Of a stretch of 64,000 bases of DNA, positions 10,933 through 21,750 are shown one piece after another. The position numbers and the translations under genes were made by a program. Each line of letters starts with the position of its first letter. Position 1 is the stretch's first letter. Source of the stretch: Zanthoxylum bungeanum (lineage: Eukaryota > Streptophyta > Magnoliopsida > Sapindales > Rutaceae); contig SKCR01025352.1 in the NCBI GenBank assembly GCA_019454045.1, positions 124,001-188,000 on the forward strand, in the 5' to 3' direction. The notes beneath the pieces are model-generated. The model worked only from the letters and a program-made list of their open reading frames with translations. It was not told where the DNA came from and made no database searches.

Positions 10933-12643
10933 TTACCTGATATTTCTTTTAACGGTACAAAAGTCTTTCAGAAATTTAGCATAAGATGGTATCTGTTGGA
11001 TGGCATCTAACAAAGACATATTGATCTTCATATGTTTGAGTATTTCATATATCTCTCGGGATTGGTTCAATTTCTTTGTTTTTAATGCTTGAGGAAATCG
11101 AGGTGCATGAGAAAATTTATTATCATCAACGATATGTAATAGTCCATCAACCCGTTCCTTACCCTCTGAATCTGATATATTTTCAACTTCACGAGGTTCA
11201 AGAATAGGTCTATGGATAACCTTACCACTGCGAAGAGTAATAACAGATTTGACATGATCGATGTGTTGACTACCAAAAATACCCTCGTGAGGGTTTTGAT
11301 GACTCTTGAGATTTGGTCGTGGTTGTGCAGGGAACTTTCCTTTCTCATTAATGGTCAATAAAGATATGATTTTGGAAAAGTATCTTTCAGATCAATCAAT
11401 ATTTTCACATTTTGGTTATTGATGGCTTCGTGTTTCTCAATGAATGCATGCAAGACATCCTTAAGGGTTTTCCTATGTGGTGAGGCATATGCTGCATAGT
11501 TATGTGAATTTTGGAAATTCTGTTGTACATGGGTAGGTTGTTGCGATGGTTGTGCTTGACTATCATTCATCCAATTGAAGTTTGGATGATTTCTCAAACT
11601 CGAATTGTAAGTTTGGGAGTATGGGTTTGGATTTGGTCTTTTGAAGGTGTTTATAGAACTGACTTGGTCATGGAGACATTCTTGCAGGACTGGCAATGTT
11701 GGGAAAACTTGTGTGACATGTTCATTTAAATTACTGATTTGACATGTGACTTCTTGAATTGACTTGACATGATCACTATTCCCCATTTATATTGCCTCAA
11801 CATTTTTAACTATAGATGCATATTTAGCATAATTATCATAGTCTTCCCTAATGTGAAACATGCCTCTTCCGGATGACTGTGATTTTACAGACGACTCATA
11901 AGTGTCAAATCTGTCCCAGTGTTGTGCGTTCTCTGCTATGTGTTCTAGGTAATCTAGTGCATATTCGAGACTTTTGTCCCTAAACTCACTATTACACATC
12001 ATTTCCATTACCTGACTACTTTGGGGTGTTAAACCCTCGTAGAAGTAGAAAAATAGCCTCCATATTTCAAACCTGTGATGTGGAAAAATATTTATCATCT
12101 CTTTAAATCTCTCTCAATATTGGTAAAGTGTTTCCTCATACTCTTTTGTGAAAATTATGATTCGCCTCTTAAAGGAGTTTGTCCTGTGAGGGAGAAAGAA
12201 TTTTTTTTTTTTCAGAAATTGCTCTTGCAAATCATCTCATGTTCTGATGGATCCTGACCAAAGGTTCTGTAAATAAATTTTAGCTTTATCTTTTAAAGAA
12301 AAGGGAAAAAAACTTGAGTCGAATTATATTTATATTGTAATTTTGATATGTACAAGTAGTATGAATGTGGGTAAAAGTTGGATGACACTTGGTTTAAAAT
12401 TGAAACGTGAAGTATCTGGGGGAAAGCAATGCAAGATGGTAATCATGTCCTAGTGGGATTCATGAATTTTCTTAGTGTCCTATGATGATTAAGATCGCCA
12501 TGTTGAGCCTCATGTTCTACTTGATCTACTGGATTTTCATCTCGGTTAGGTGGATTTTCATTCTCGAGCATTTTAACTAACGATGAAGGTGATGGAGACT
12601 CTCTATTTAATCTACCGCTAGAAGATCGAGACCAATGTCTCAT
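10933..12643 (-). pseudogene. gag: Athila gag pseudogene
   Basis: The N-terminal part starts near 12643 (MRHWSRSSSGR...) and contains the RTLR.FMNPTRT stretch typical of Athila gag. The central retrotransposon-gag domain follows (ERFKEMINIFPHH, then FFYFYEGLTPQSSQVMEMM, LEYALDYLEHIAENAQHW at 11787-12098). The distal part has ITLRSGKVI and the conserved PSYAKFLKD near 10975. Frames shift between about 12100 and 12440 and again near 11786/11355, so the gene is in at least four pieces. Product role: capsid-like packaging of element RNA in the cytoplasm. Length fits a full Athila gag of about 500-570 residues, so it is complete but broken. Confidence 0.85.
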
Positions 12644-12885
12644 GCAACATAAATGCTGATTATATGCTAAAATTTAGATATGCAAATGCAATACTTACAA
12701 AAAGGAAAAAAATTAATAAACAAGTAAAAGATAGAAAAAAAGTTGAAATAAATGACAAAAGAAAAAAAAATTACAAATGTAGTGATTAAAAAAAATGAGA
12801 TACAGAAAATACAAATAATAATAATAATAAATAAAAAGAAAAAATGTGAGGATGTTAAATTATTATTTTATCTACTAAATTATAT

Positions 12886-12903
12886 TCCCCGACAACAGCG
12901 CCA
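12886..12903 (-). promoter_or_regulatory. Athila primer-binding site
   Basis: On the minus strand it reads TGGCGCTGTTGTCGGGGA, differing at two positions from TGGCGCCGTTGCCGGGGA, the priming site widespread in Athila-type elements. It sits six bases from the start of the LTR at 12910. Confidence 0.88.
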
Positions 12904-12909
12904 AAAACT

Positions 12910-15538
12910 TGACACACTCACAAAGTGGTTCTTTACTCCAAAGTATAAGAGTGTTGAAGTAATAAAATAGCCCATTAAGTCCGGGGTCGATCCACAAGGA
13001 ATAAGTTTAGTAAAATAAAATAACAATTCAAGTGAAAATAAAAAGGCTGGATTGAGGTGATGGGTAATTTTTAAAACAATAAATTAGAATGATAGGGTTA
13101 TGGGATCCACTTTTGATATTTCAAATATAAAGAAATCTTACTTTTTATAATATATAAATTGTCATTATTATCCATTTCATTTACTTCATGAATTAATTTC
13201 TCCAAAACATATAAAACCAGACATAAAGACGGTGATAACATTTTTCAATAACAAGTCCAATTAGATACTCAATTATGCCAAATAAATAAAACAAGTCATA
13301 AAAGCGGTAACAATATGTAACATCCCGCCTAGGCCAGGATGCTACCGGCAGGAGACAGGAGAACCCATCTCCATAAGCCTCTGATTCTAACGAAATTTCG
13401 GCATGACCTCTGCTAAAAGTCATGCAATCTGGATCAAGTCCAGCATCTCAAAACAACCTATAGGGCCCAACACAATCTAATAATCAACTCAATACATGAT
13501 ACCACTGGGCTCCATGCCGGAAAATGTGTAGAAACACAAAAACTTTTACAATACACTTTATACAGTTCAATTCTCTATAACTAGACTTATTAAAACTTGA
13601 CTCTGATACTCCCAAGACCTGGTGACTGGCTGACTGCAACGCTGCTATCCGGCCCCTCAAGCTCTGGTGTCTGTGGTTGACCGATCAGGTCACCAACCTG
13701 CAAAACTCAAACACTGTAGTGGTGTGAGTCATAAGACTCAGTAAGTAACTATGCTCATTCCTTGAGCGTCAAATGCCCAAAACTTAATTTTGTTTCCATA
13801 TTAACCTGGTTACTTATAAGGCCATTTAAATATCTACAAAGTCTGCATTAGTTCTATGGTTCTTGTTCATTATATAAACATGTTACTTATTACCAAATCA
13901 ACATTTATCACATGAAGGGTAAATCGTTATTTTCTTACTTACTAAGTTAAAAATGAACCATATTACTCTTATCCATTTTTACTCCCATATTATCTACTAC
14001 CAGTCTTTCTACTATTTATACATATACTTTAAATCCTGATCCTTGTTTACGTTCAACACCCATAATAAAAATAACAAGTTTCTATTTTCTAAGTCAAGGC
14101 TTACCATACTTTCGCTGCGCTACTCTGATATCTTAATACTTTCTTACTTATTATTTGCTAATCTAGTTTGGTTATGACTCACACCACTACAGTGTTTGAG
14201 TTTTGCAGGTTGGTGACCTGATCGGTCAACCACAGACACCAGAGCTTGAGGGGCCGGATAGCAGCGTTGCAGTCAGCCAGTCACCAGGTCTTGGGAGTAT
14301 CAGAGTCAAGTTTTAATAAGTCTAGTTATAGAGAATTGAACTTTATAAAGTGTATTGTAAAAGTTTTTGTGTTTCTACACATTTTCGGGCATGGAGCCCA
14401 GTGGTATCATGTATTGAGTTGATTATTAGATTGTGTTGGGCCCTATAGGTTGTTTTAAGATGCTGGACTTGATCCAGGTTGCATGACTTTTAGTAGAGGT
14501 CATGCCGAAATTTCGTTAGAATCAGAGGCTTATGGAGATGGGTTCTCCTGTCTCCTGCCGGTAGCATCCTGGCCTAGGCGGGATGTTACACAATATTTGT
14601 CAATAATTAATCCAGATGTAAATTAGATATTAGTCTTCAAATTACAATTCATATATTATAATATAAGTAAGATTATTTTAGAGTTAACATGATGGAATTA
14701 GCTACTCATGATTTAAATAAAAACTTGCATAATTTTATTACTGAAAGAAAAAAAAAGAATATAGGAAAACTAAAACACACAAGACACTTCTTCCAAATTC
14801 TTCAAGAGAGAAAATGAAAGAAGCATGAAGAAAATGACAGGTGAGTACCTCTATTTATAATATAAGTTCTCATCTCTCAATTATTAATTACAACTTTCCA
14901 AATCAAATACAAACAATAAATTTTTACTAATTTATTTTTTTCTTTTTCTTTTTTTACTTCTTTTTTTTGTTGATCATTTTGTAAACATTTGTCACAATCC
15001 ACCTAAAGATGGATTGTGACATTTTAATTTTTTATTTTGTTTTCTAATAATTAAAATTCCATGCAATACACATTGGTTTCTGTTTTCTAATAATTAAAAT
15101 TACATGCAATACACAATGATTTCTTCACCCATTTCAACCTTGAAAACGTCAGAACTAGGAAATCTTGTAAATAGAAAAACAGTAGATATTGGAGTCTTCT
15201 TTCCTCTGGAGTAAGAATCTCCTCAATCCGATATCGGAGTAAAAAGTTATGGCCAAAATACGAAAATTACGTAAGGTTGGAATTTCTGAAATCGTACACT
15301 GTTATAGCGCCATTTTAAGTTTTTAGCCTCCAAAATCCAAATGTCATGTCCATTTTTCTAGTTATGCATCCAAAGTATTATTTCACCTATATAAGAAATA
15401 AAAATCAAAATAAAAATATATAAAACTTAAATTTAATTATTATTTTACAAATATACTAAATCAAAGGGGATTAATGAAATTATATGTGTAAAATGATTAG
15501 TTTCTATTTTATTAAGTATACACTTTTTAATGTTCACA
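12910..15538 (-). repeat. 5' LTR of Athila-like element, containing a foldback insertion
   Basis: Both flanks of the foldback (12910-13315 and 14591-15538) align with the 3' LTR at 6684-7980. Subtracting the insertion gives about 1.35 kb, matching its partner. The empty-site sequence is rebuilt by the left LTR (GGTAAxAxxxTTTGTCAATAATT). Confidence 0.85.
13316..14590. mobile_element. Foldback element with 419-bp inverted arms derived from a Ty3/gypsy LTR
   Basis: The left arm 13316-13734 starts TGTAACATCCCGCC. The right arm 14172-14590 is its reverse complement and ends GGCGGGATGTTACA. I count about 5 differences in 419 bp. The 437-bp loop (13735-14171) is unique. A perfect 5-bp duplication CAATA flanks the unit (13311-13315 and 14591-14595). 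The arm start aligns with the LTR start at 61409 (shared TGTAACATCCC, TTACCGGCAG/CTACCGGCAG, AAGCCTCTGA), so the arms are the end of a probable Tekay-type LTR. A 5-bp duplication fits retrotransposon integrase, not hAT (8 bp) or Mutator (9-11 bp). Confidence 0.85.
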
Positions 15539-15647
15539 AGCGAGGTATTCTCAACAAAGACTTAATTTTCCAAGAAAATTTGTCGAGGTGCATTCACCGA
15601 TAGACCGCCATTTTTAGGATTGAACATACTTCAAATTTTGGAAAAGA

Positions 15648-16667
15648 ATGATGCTCACATTCTTACTCGCCTACGATATTGGTGGATATATAGAGATCTT
15701 GGAAGGGCAAAAAACTTCGATTAATTTTTTATACGAAGCATTAGATAAACGCATATTTGATAGGTTTCCCAAATTTTCTAAAGCATTTGGATTATGGAAA
15801 TCATTAAAATTGCTAAATGAGAGAAATAGTCAATTAAATAAATGCAATATTGATTCTAGCTCATCAAATGGTGAAACTTGTAATTTGGCATTCATAGCTA
15901 TAGAAAATCCTATAGGGGAATTTGAAAAAGAAAGTATTGTTATTTGTAAAAATGAAATTCCGATTGTGATGAATTACTGGACATGTTGAATAAGTTGTGT
16001 GATAAATATAATGCTCTTCGAAAGAAATATAATTTGATTAAGAAAGGGTATACAATACTTCAACATGAACATGCATCATGTATGGATAAAATTCGTGCTT
16101 TAGATAATGATGATATTCACTTAAAAGCCAAGCATAAAGATGATGTGTTGATTGATCAAAATGAGCATGCATCTCTTATTGAATAAAATTCATGCTTTCG
16201 AAAATGAGAATATTTGTTTAAATGAAGAGCATGAATATTGTGTAGAGAACTTGCAAAATGAAGCAACTACCTCTAAATCATCAAGTTTTTGTGAAACTTT
16301 GAAAATTGAAAATGATGATTTAAATAAGAAATTAGATGACTTGCTATGCATTGTGACCAAGTTCACTCAAGGTGAAAAGAACTTTAAAATGTTACTTGAT
16401 TCACAAATATGTGTTTTTCGAATATGTGGATTAGGATATAAGCCTCATATGAAGCAAAAACTTTTGAAAATTTATTTTTTGAGGGCATCCAAATCATATA
16501 CACATTCATCATATACACATGCATCAGATGTTGTATGTTATGTATGTAATATGGAAGGTCACAAAAGATACAAGACCAAAAAAATTATTACTATTATTTG
16601 GGTTCCAAAAGGAACTAAGATTAACCCCCATCGACCCAAGAAAGTTTTGGTACCAAAATATGTTTGA
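15648..16667 (+). pseudogene. gag: SIRE-like copia gag fragment with broken zinc knuckle
   Basis: Three overlapping plus-strand frames (15648-15989, 15983-16186, 16152-16667) are joined by two small frameshifts. They encode a charged, heptad-like stretch (LNKLCDKYNALRKKYNLIKK; ENENICLNEEHEYCVENLQ) and then CVFRICGLGYKPHMKQK. A zinc knuckle CYVCNMEGHKRYKT follows, and then IIWVPKGTKINPHRPKK. This order matches the C-terminal half of SIRE/Tork-type copia gag. The knuckle lacks its last Cys (Thr/Lys there). Upstream 15545-15647 belongs to the leader and early gag but is unreadable. Gag would package RNA; this copy cannot. Confidence 0.75.
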
Positions 16668-17427
16668 ATGATTTTGTAGGTGAAGCTTTGAGAAAAGTAA
16701 TTAATGAGAAATGCAAATGATTCAAAGGCTCAACAAAAAGTGAGGAAAAATCTCAATAAGAAGAATATCAAATGCAACCTCAAAAATGACTAAATTTTAT
16801 GAATGATGGATTTGTCACTAGATGACAATGTAAAAGGTAAAATTCGTGCTTACGGAAATATTGGTATTGTTTCCTCCATTTTACATGAGTATGCTTAAAT
16901 ATTTTATATGTATTGGACATAATTGTGAAGCATGTTATTGATTGGGCATTTTAATCTAAAATGTTTGATTTGAGTGTTGATGAAACTCTTCAAATTAATT
17001 TATAACTTGTTTGAATCATTAGAATGCTTAAAATTGAATGCCGTAAAATTGTAATATTTGCCTACATTATTTGATTTTATTATATTCATAATTAGAATTG
17101 GTATCACATTGAGTTTATTGCACATAAATGATATTTTTTTATCCTTTTGGATGATTTACACAATAATATGAAATGCATGAGTATTACTATCTTTTGAATG
17201 TTTTTGGCAAACGGGAAATTGATCTTGAAACTTATGTGACCACGACCCTAGTGTTGAGGGGATCAAATGTGTACTAATATGTTTGTCTAAGTGTTTATAG
17301 TGCAATATTGTAAGGCAATCACATGTTGGGGGGATCTAATATTAAGGGGGAGTAATAATCATCAACAATTTTAGATCTCTTAAAGCTCATAAGTTTTAAA
17401 GGTTGTCATCATTAGAAATGGAGAGAT
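16668..17427 (+). other. Residual internal region of SIRE-like copia
   Basis: A short patch near 16810-16860 reads LDDNVKGKIRAYGNIG, resembling the segment between gag and protease. Then coding similarity stops. No integrase, RT or RNase H is present. Near 17320-17360 there are G-rich runs (GGGGGGATC, AAGGGGGAGT) typical of the stretch before the 3' LTR. A large internal deletion of pol is the simplest explanation. Confidence 0.6.
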
Positions 17428-18737
17428 TGTAAGCATCATTGCACTCGATGAAGGATTTTGATGATGCAACGCTAGGACTTGACGTGCATTCTCGAATATT
17501 ACAAATGGATGTCGAAGCATATTAGATGTGACGACTCAAAATCTTAATGAATAAATCAAGTGAAGTGGGCTCTCAATGTAAGTGAGTTGATAATTCAAGT
17601 AAATTAAACACATAGGACTTATACATATTCATAAAATGCATTTGGGTCATGTGCATAATGTTTTAATCTTCAAAACCTTTATTTTTGCACTGTGACTGAC
17701 ACACTGGTGTACATGTTCTGTTTTGGGCAATTTCTCATGCTCTCTGGAACCGAGCTACTCCATACCAATTTACCATACCGGTCAGTCTGGAGTTTGCATA
17801 GCTACTGGAACCGATCCATTCTATACCAGTCAGTAATCTGATTGGTCATGTGTTTTATGCTCAATGATCATATTCTGATTATAACTATTTGAGTTTACAA
17901 GACTGGCATACCGGCCACTATAACCGACATCCCAATCTCAGGATGGAGAGTTGGGATAGTTTTCACTTTCATTATAAATTGAATGCCCATTTTGTTTCTG
18001 TATACTTATAATACCTTCATACATTTTCTAAGAAGCAAAAATAGAGAGTTTCTTTAATCTTCTTCATCATACACTCTTTTGATCATCAAAGCTCACACAC
18101 TACACCTTCATACACATTTTAGAGAGCTTGGAATTATTTGGGTTAGCAACTCATACTCTTAATCTTCTTTATCTATTAAGAGTACATAAGTTATGTTGTA
18201 AAAATTTTAAATCTTAAACACTTATGGTTATGAAATCCCTTGTTCAGTGTGCATACTCAAAAGGGTGAATTTATGTAAAGGTTTAAGAGTGAACCTAGGG
18301 ATAAAACTCTTGATGTTATGTAAAGGTTTAGAGTGAACCTAGGGACAAAACTCTTGGTTTGTGCGCGAGCAACGAAAAACTCATGGTGTCATGTGTGGAT
18401 TCATATTTACAAAGTGGAAAGCTTCAAGCGCTGCTTGGAGGAGTGGACGGAGGCATTGTTGGCCGAACCACTATAAATCCTGGTGTTATTTTGTCTATCA
18501 CAAATCTCTTTTGATTATTGCAAGTTTGTTTTATATTTCTCTATTGTTTAGAAACTTACATTTGGTAATAGATTTTGTTTGAGAAAATTACACACTATGC
18601 TTAATTGGTAAAACTACTAACTTAGTGGCTTAAAATTGAAAAGAATTATTAATTTTGCATTATTTGGACTTATACCCAATTCATCTCCCTCTTGGATGTA
18701 GTTGTATTTATTGTTTATGTGCTTGTACAAAATTTCA
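17428..18737 (+). repeat. 3' LTR of SIRE-like copia (1.3 kb)
   Basis: It begins TGTAAGCATC after a purine tract (GAAATGGAGAGAT) and ends AAATTTCA. Its last 440 bp align with 6225-6666. It holds a ~46-bp tandem duplication (18275-18360; GTAAAGGTTTaAGAGTGAACC twice). Confidence 0.85.
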
Positions 18738-20389
18738 GAAGATCAATATAACTACCATCATTTACTATTAACAAAGTGGTTAACTTGTCCCATTTCTCGA
18801 ATTCAAAAGGCATCCACGTACAATCATAATATAGAATATATCATCTTGGTTCCTGATTCATGCATATGATAAATAGCTTTAAGCAAATATGAACTTAAAC
18901 TCTATGATTGATATTGGCTCATCATTAACAAACCCAACTTATAAAACCACACAAAATAACCAAAATTATAAAAACCAACTTAATAGTGAATATAAAATCA
19001 AATCATCATATACTTCCAGTGTGTGAAATGTGTGTGATGAGTTTCGTCACACATCTATCGTACACTTTTCAGGCTTGTGGTGACTTCCAACAAAACTTAT
19101 ATTTTATAGTTGTTGAACATAAAAAAGATGGCATGTAATGTTCAAACCTTTTGGAACAAAAATCCCAAAAATTGGTGAATGATTTTATTGAGAAATATCT
19201 CCAATGGGCACAAGCACATAATCCTAGTTGATTACTCTAGATAAAAGAAATTATATTGCTCATAAAATTATTTTGATTGTTGTTTTCTTTTCTCTAATTT
19301 AAACTTGGGCTATAAAGTAGCGTGAATAACTATCTGGTAACTATTTGAACGGTTGAGTTCTGTTATCTTACAGCTCCCTGCTTCATCTTTTGTTAGTTGT
19401 AGCAACTACCCATGTCATGCCAACATGTTGTGGTAACTGTCAGGTTGTGCTCCATGTTGTGATATGTCATTTATGATAACTGCTAAGAACGTGCATTGTG
19501 TCTTTCAACTGTTGGATCAAGTTTGTGCAACAGACCATTGACTTTGTTGGTGTTTTGACTGGATATGATGATTTGGCTACTTGACCGATTAAGTGATTTT
19601 GGGGGCAAGGCTGATTAAGCGATTCGGCTGTTAGACAGATTGGGCAATATGATTATTAGGCCAATTGGGCGATTATTACAATTTTTGGTTGTCAATAGTA
19701 GTGCTTCGAATTTTCTCCTTGTAAATGACGATACAAAGAACTAATTTCTCTATACCGATGGTGCTCATCTTCTTGGGAAGATCAAAGCCTAATCATATTT
19801 AAATATTGTTGACTTTCATTCTTTAATTGTTTAGTTGTATCATAGAATAAATTTGATTCAATCCCTATCAACACAAAATATAGGCAAATATTATTCTAAG
19901 AAGGTATTATACATGCCTCCAAACTAGACTTTACTATGGAATCTATATCAACAGCGCTATAATTGGGGGAAAGGAAAAGTGAGAAGTATTTTGGGGAAGA
20001 AGAATAATTTCATCAAAAACATATTGATATGGCTATAATTGATTAAAAAAATAATAAAAATGTGATAGATGTCAATTTTTTTCATTGTGATTCCATGCTT
20101 GTGGAACCAGAAAACGAAACCGAATCAAACAGTTCCAGTTCGGTTATAAGTTTTTTTAATTAATTTCAATTTTAATTATTTAAATGGGATGTCAAATTTA
20201 TTTATTTTAATTTATATTACATTAAATTAAAAACTTAAATTAAAAATAAAATAAAAGAGTTTGAACATAAATTTTTAAAAATTTAGGTTGTCTACATATC
20301 CTCTTAGGGTGAGAGGAATCAAAGCTCACGTAGTTCCATTATATTTTATAGATAGTTTCCTATTATAATTATTTACTCATCATCATTAT
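18738..20389. other. Unassigned AT-rich sequence
   Basis: No convincing reading frame, LTR end or RNA gene. A possible hairpin lies at about 19037-19059 (TGTGTGA...TCACACA). Near 20105-20150 a run of GAACC/GGTTC-like repeats resembles subterminal sequence of hAT elements, which would suit the hAT remnant that starts at 20390. Repeats of GATTAAGCGATT type occur at about 19590-19670. Confidence 0.4.
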
Positions 20390-21262
20390 TTGTGTTTGTT
20401 GTTGATCCTTCAGCTCATGTTTCGCTTGCACTTGCAGATACATTGTCGAACAAGTTTTCAAAGTCATCGGGTGCATCTTCTTGTTGCCTCAGATCAGCTC
20501 GGGTTCAATCATCCACACATGTTGTTGCTTCTAAAGTGCTTGGATGTAATGAAGACCATCTCGCTTCCAAAATATTACCTCCTAAGCTATAGGCTTGTTC
20601 AACTGCAACGATGGAAACAGGTGCTGCCAGTACCTCTTTAGTGATAATTGATAAAACTATAAAGATATTTTGATGTCAATCCCACTAATCAAGTACTTGA
20701 AAATTTTTACTTACTGAACTTTCAGGAGGAAACTCGAAATTGGTAGATAAATAATTATCTAATCCCAGATTGTTAGTCGCGGTATCGCTCTATTTTTTAT
20801 TTCATTGTAGTAACTAGCAATCACATACGCCAAGTCTTAAATATATTACGAGTTCGCTACTACATTATCCTGATGATTGCAAGTTATATTTACTGACATA
20901 AAATTTAAATAAATCAATTTTTATTCCATCTATTATTTTTCTAATATTAATTTCATCATATATTCCTAAAAATGCATAGTAAGTTTATAAGCCACTATTC
21001 AAACCTTCAGATTTAAATCTAGGATAAAAAATTGTGGCAATAAGATCAAGTAATTGAATGTCTTTAAAATAAGTCAATAATTTTCTCTTTATAACATTAA
21101 TAACTTCAATTCAAACAGTGTCATCAATATTTGAAGTTTCAACATGCTCATATAGAGTACCAATAATATTCAAGCATTCAACCAGAAATAAATTTGTTGT
21201 ATGATTACAAACTCCACTAAAATATTTGTTGCATCATTAAAAATTTTTAAAAGTTCTAAAAT
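20390..21262 (-). pseudogene. hAT transposase, C-terminal half
   Basis: The minus-strand translation shows IFNDATNIL, DIQLLDLIATIFYPRFK (compare LDPRYK) and NSGL.TYYAFLGIY. It then shows the hAT dimerisation domain: FQVLDWWD, IITKEVLAAPVSIVAVEQAY, SLGGNILEARWSSLHPSTLE and ATTCVDD.TRAELRQQEDAP. Several stops interrupt it. hAT transposase excises and reinserts its own element by cut and paste in the nucleus; this copy is inactive. The remaining catalytic region is at 27153-27640: the 5.9 kb between is a retrotransposon LTR, and removing it restores frame through KKLLELLK. The BED zinc finger and N-terminus are absent. Confidence 0.85.
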
Positions 21263-21750
21263 TGTAACATCCCCAATCCGGGAGATGCAACCAGCAAGGA
21301 ATAGTCTGTACTATCCCCTAAGCCACTGACTTTCTAGTTACAAACAATACAGATATTTTTCTCAACATAATTTCATTTATGGAACTAATACCCAAATCCA
21401 TAATACAACTCGTAATGTAATATACATTCAACTGAACAGACAATACTTTAAGTGTTACAACTCTACACATGAATACTCATACTTAACTCTGTTATACATA
21501 TATCTAAAACTGGACTTTACTAATATTGGCTGAACTTTATCTCTAACTCGATCTGGTAGACCAAACCCACTAGTAACTGCTATCAGTATCCATCCCCTCG
21601 AGCTCGCCCTCCAGGAGTACCTGGAAAAATAAAGAAACTGAGAGTGGGGGGTTAGATCGTTTGAACGATCTAAGTGAGTGGACTGAATGAAATGGAAACT
21701 AGAATACTTATAAATTATCCAAATTCTGAAAATCAAAAACATTTATGGAA

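Larger units (their letters stand above)
6684..15538 (-). mobile_element. Athila-like Ty3/gypsy element, minus orientation
   Basis: Order on the minus strand: 5' LTR (12910-15538, carrying a foldback insertion), primer site (12886-12903), gag, protease, decayed RT region, long 3' untranslated region, 3' LTR (6684-7980). The flanks carry AGTGAG (6678-6683) and AGCGAG (15539-15544), a probable target duplication with one mismatch. Gag and protease motifs and the TGGCGCC-type primer site place it with Athila. Most of pol is missing or beyond recognition. Confidence 0.85.
6225..18737 (+). mobile_element. SIRE-like Ty1/copia deletion derivative, interrupted by copy A and an Athila element
   Basis: The remains are the 3' third of the 5' LTR (6225-6666), a primer site (6669-6683), a gag fragment (15648-16667), a short tail, and a complete 3' LTR (17428-18737). 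The 5' LTR remnant aligns with about 18296-18737. No RT, integrase or RNase H sequence is recognisable, so this copy was defective before or after the nested insertions. The lineage assignment rests on the long coiled-coil-like gag with WVPKGTK/GPKK-type motifs and on the AGGGGGAGT-type region before the 3' LTR. Confidence 0.78.

Noticed and set aside
13193..13423. Minus-strand frame of 76 codons crossing the foldback boundary
   Set aside because: It spans the junction of two unrelated repeats and has no family resemblance.
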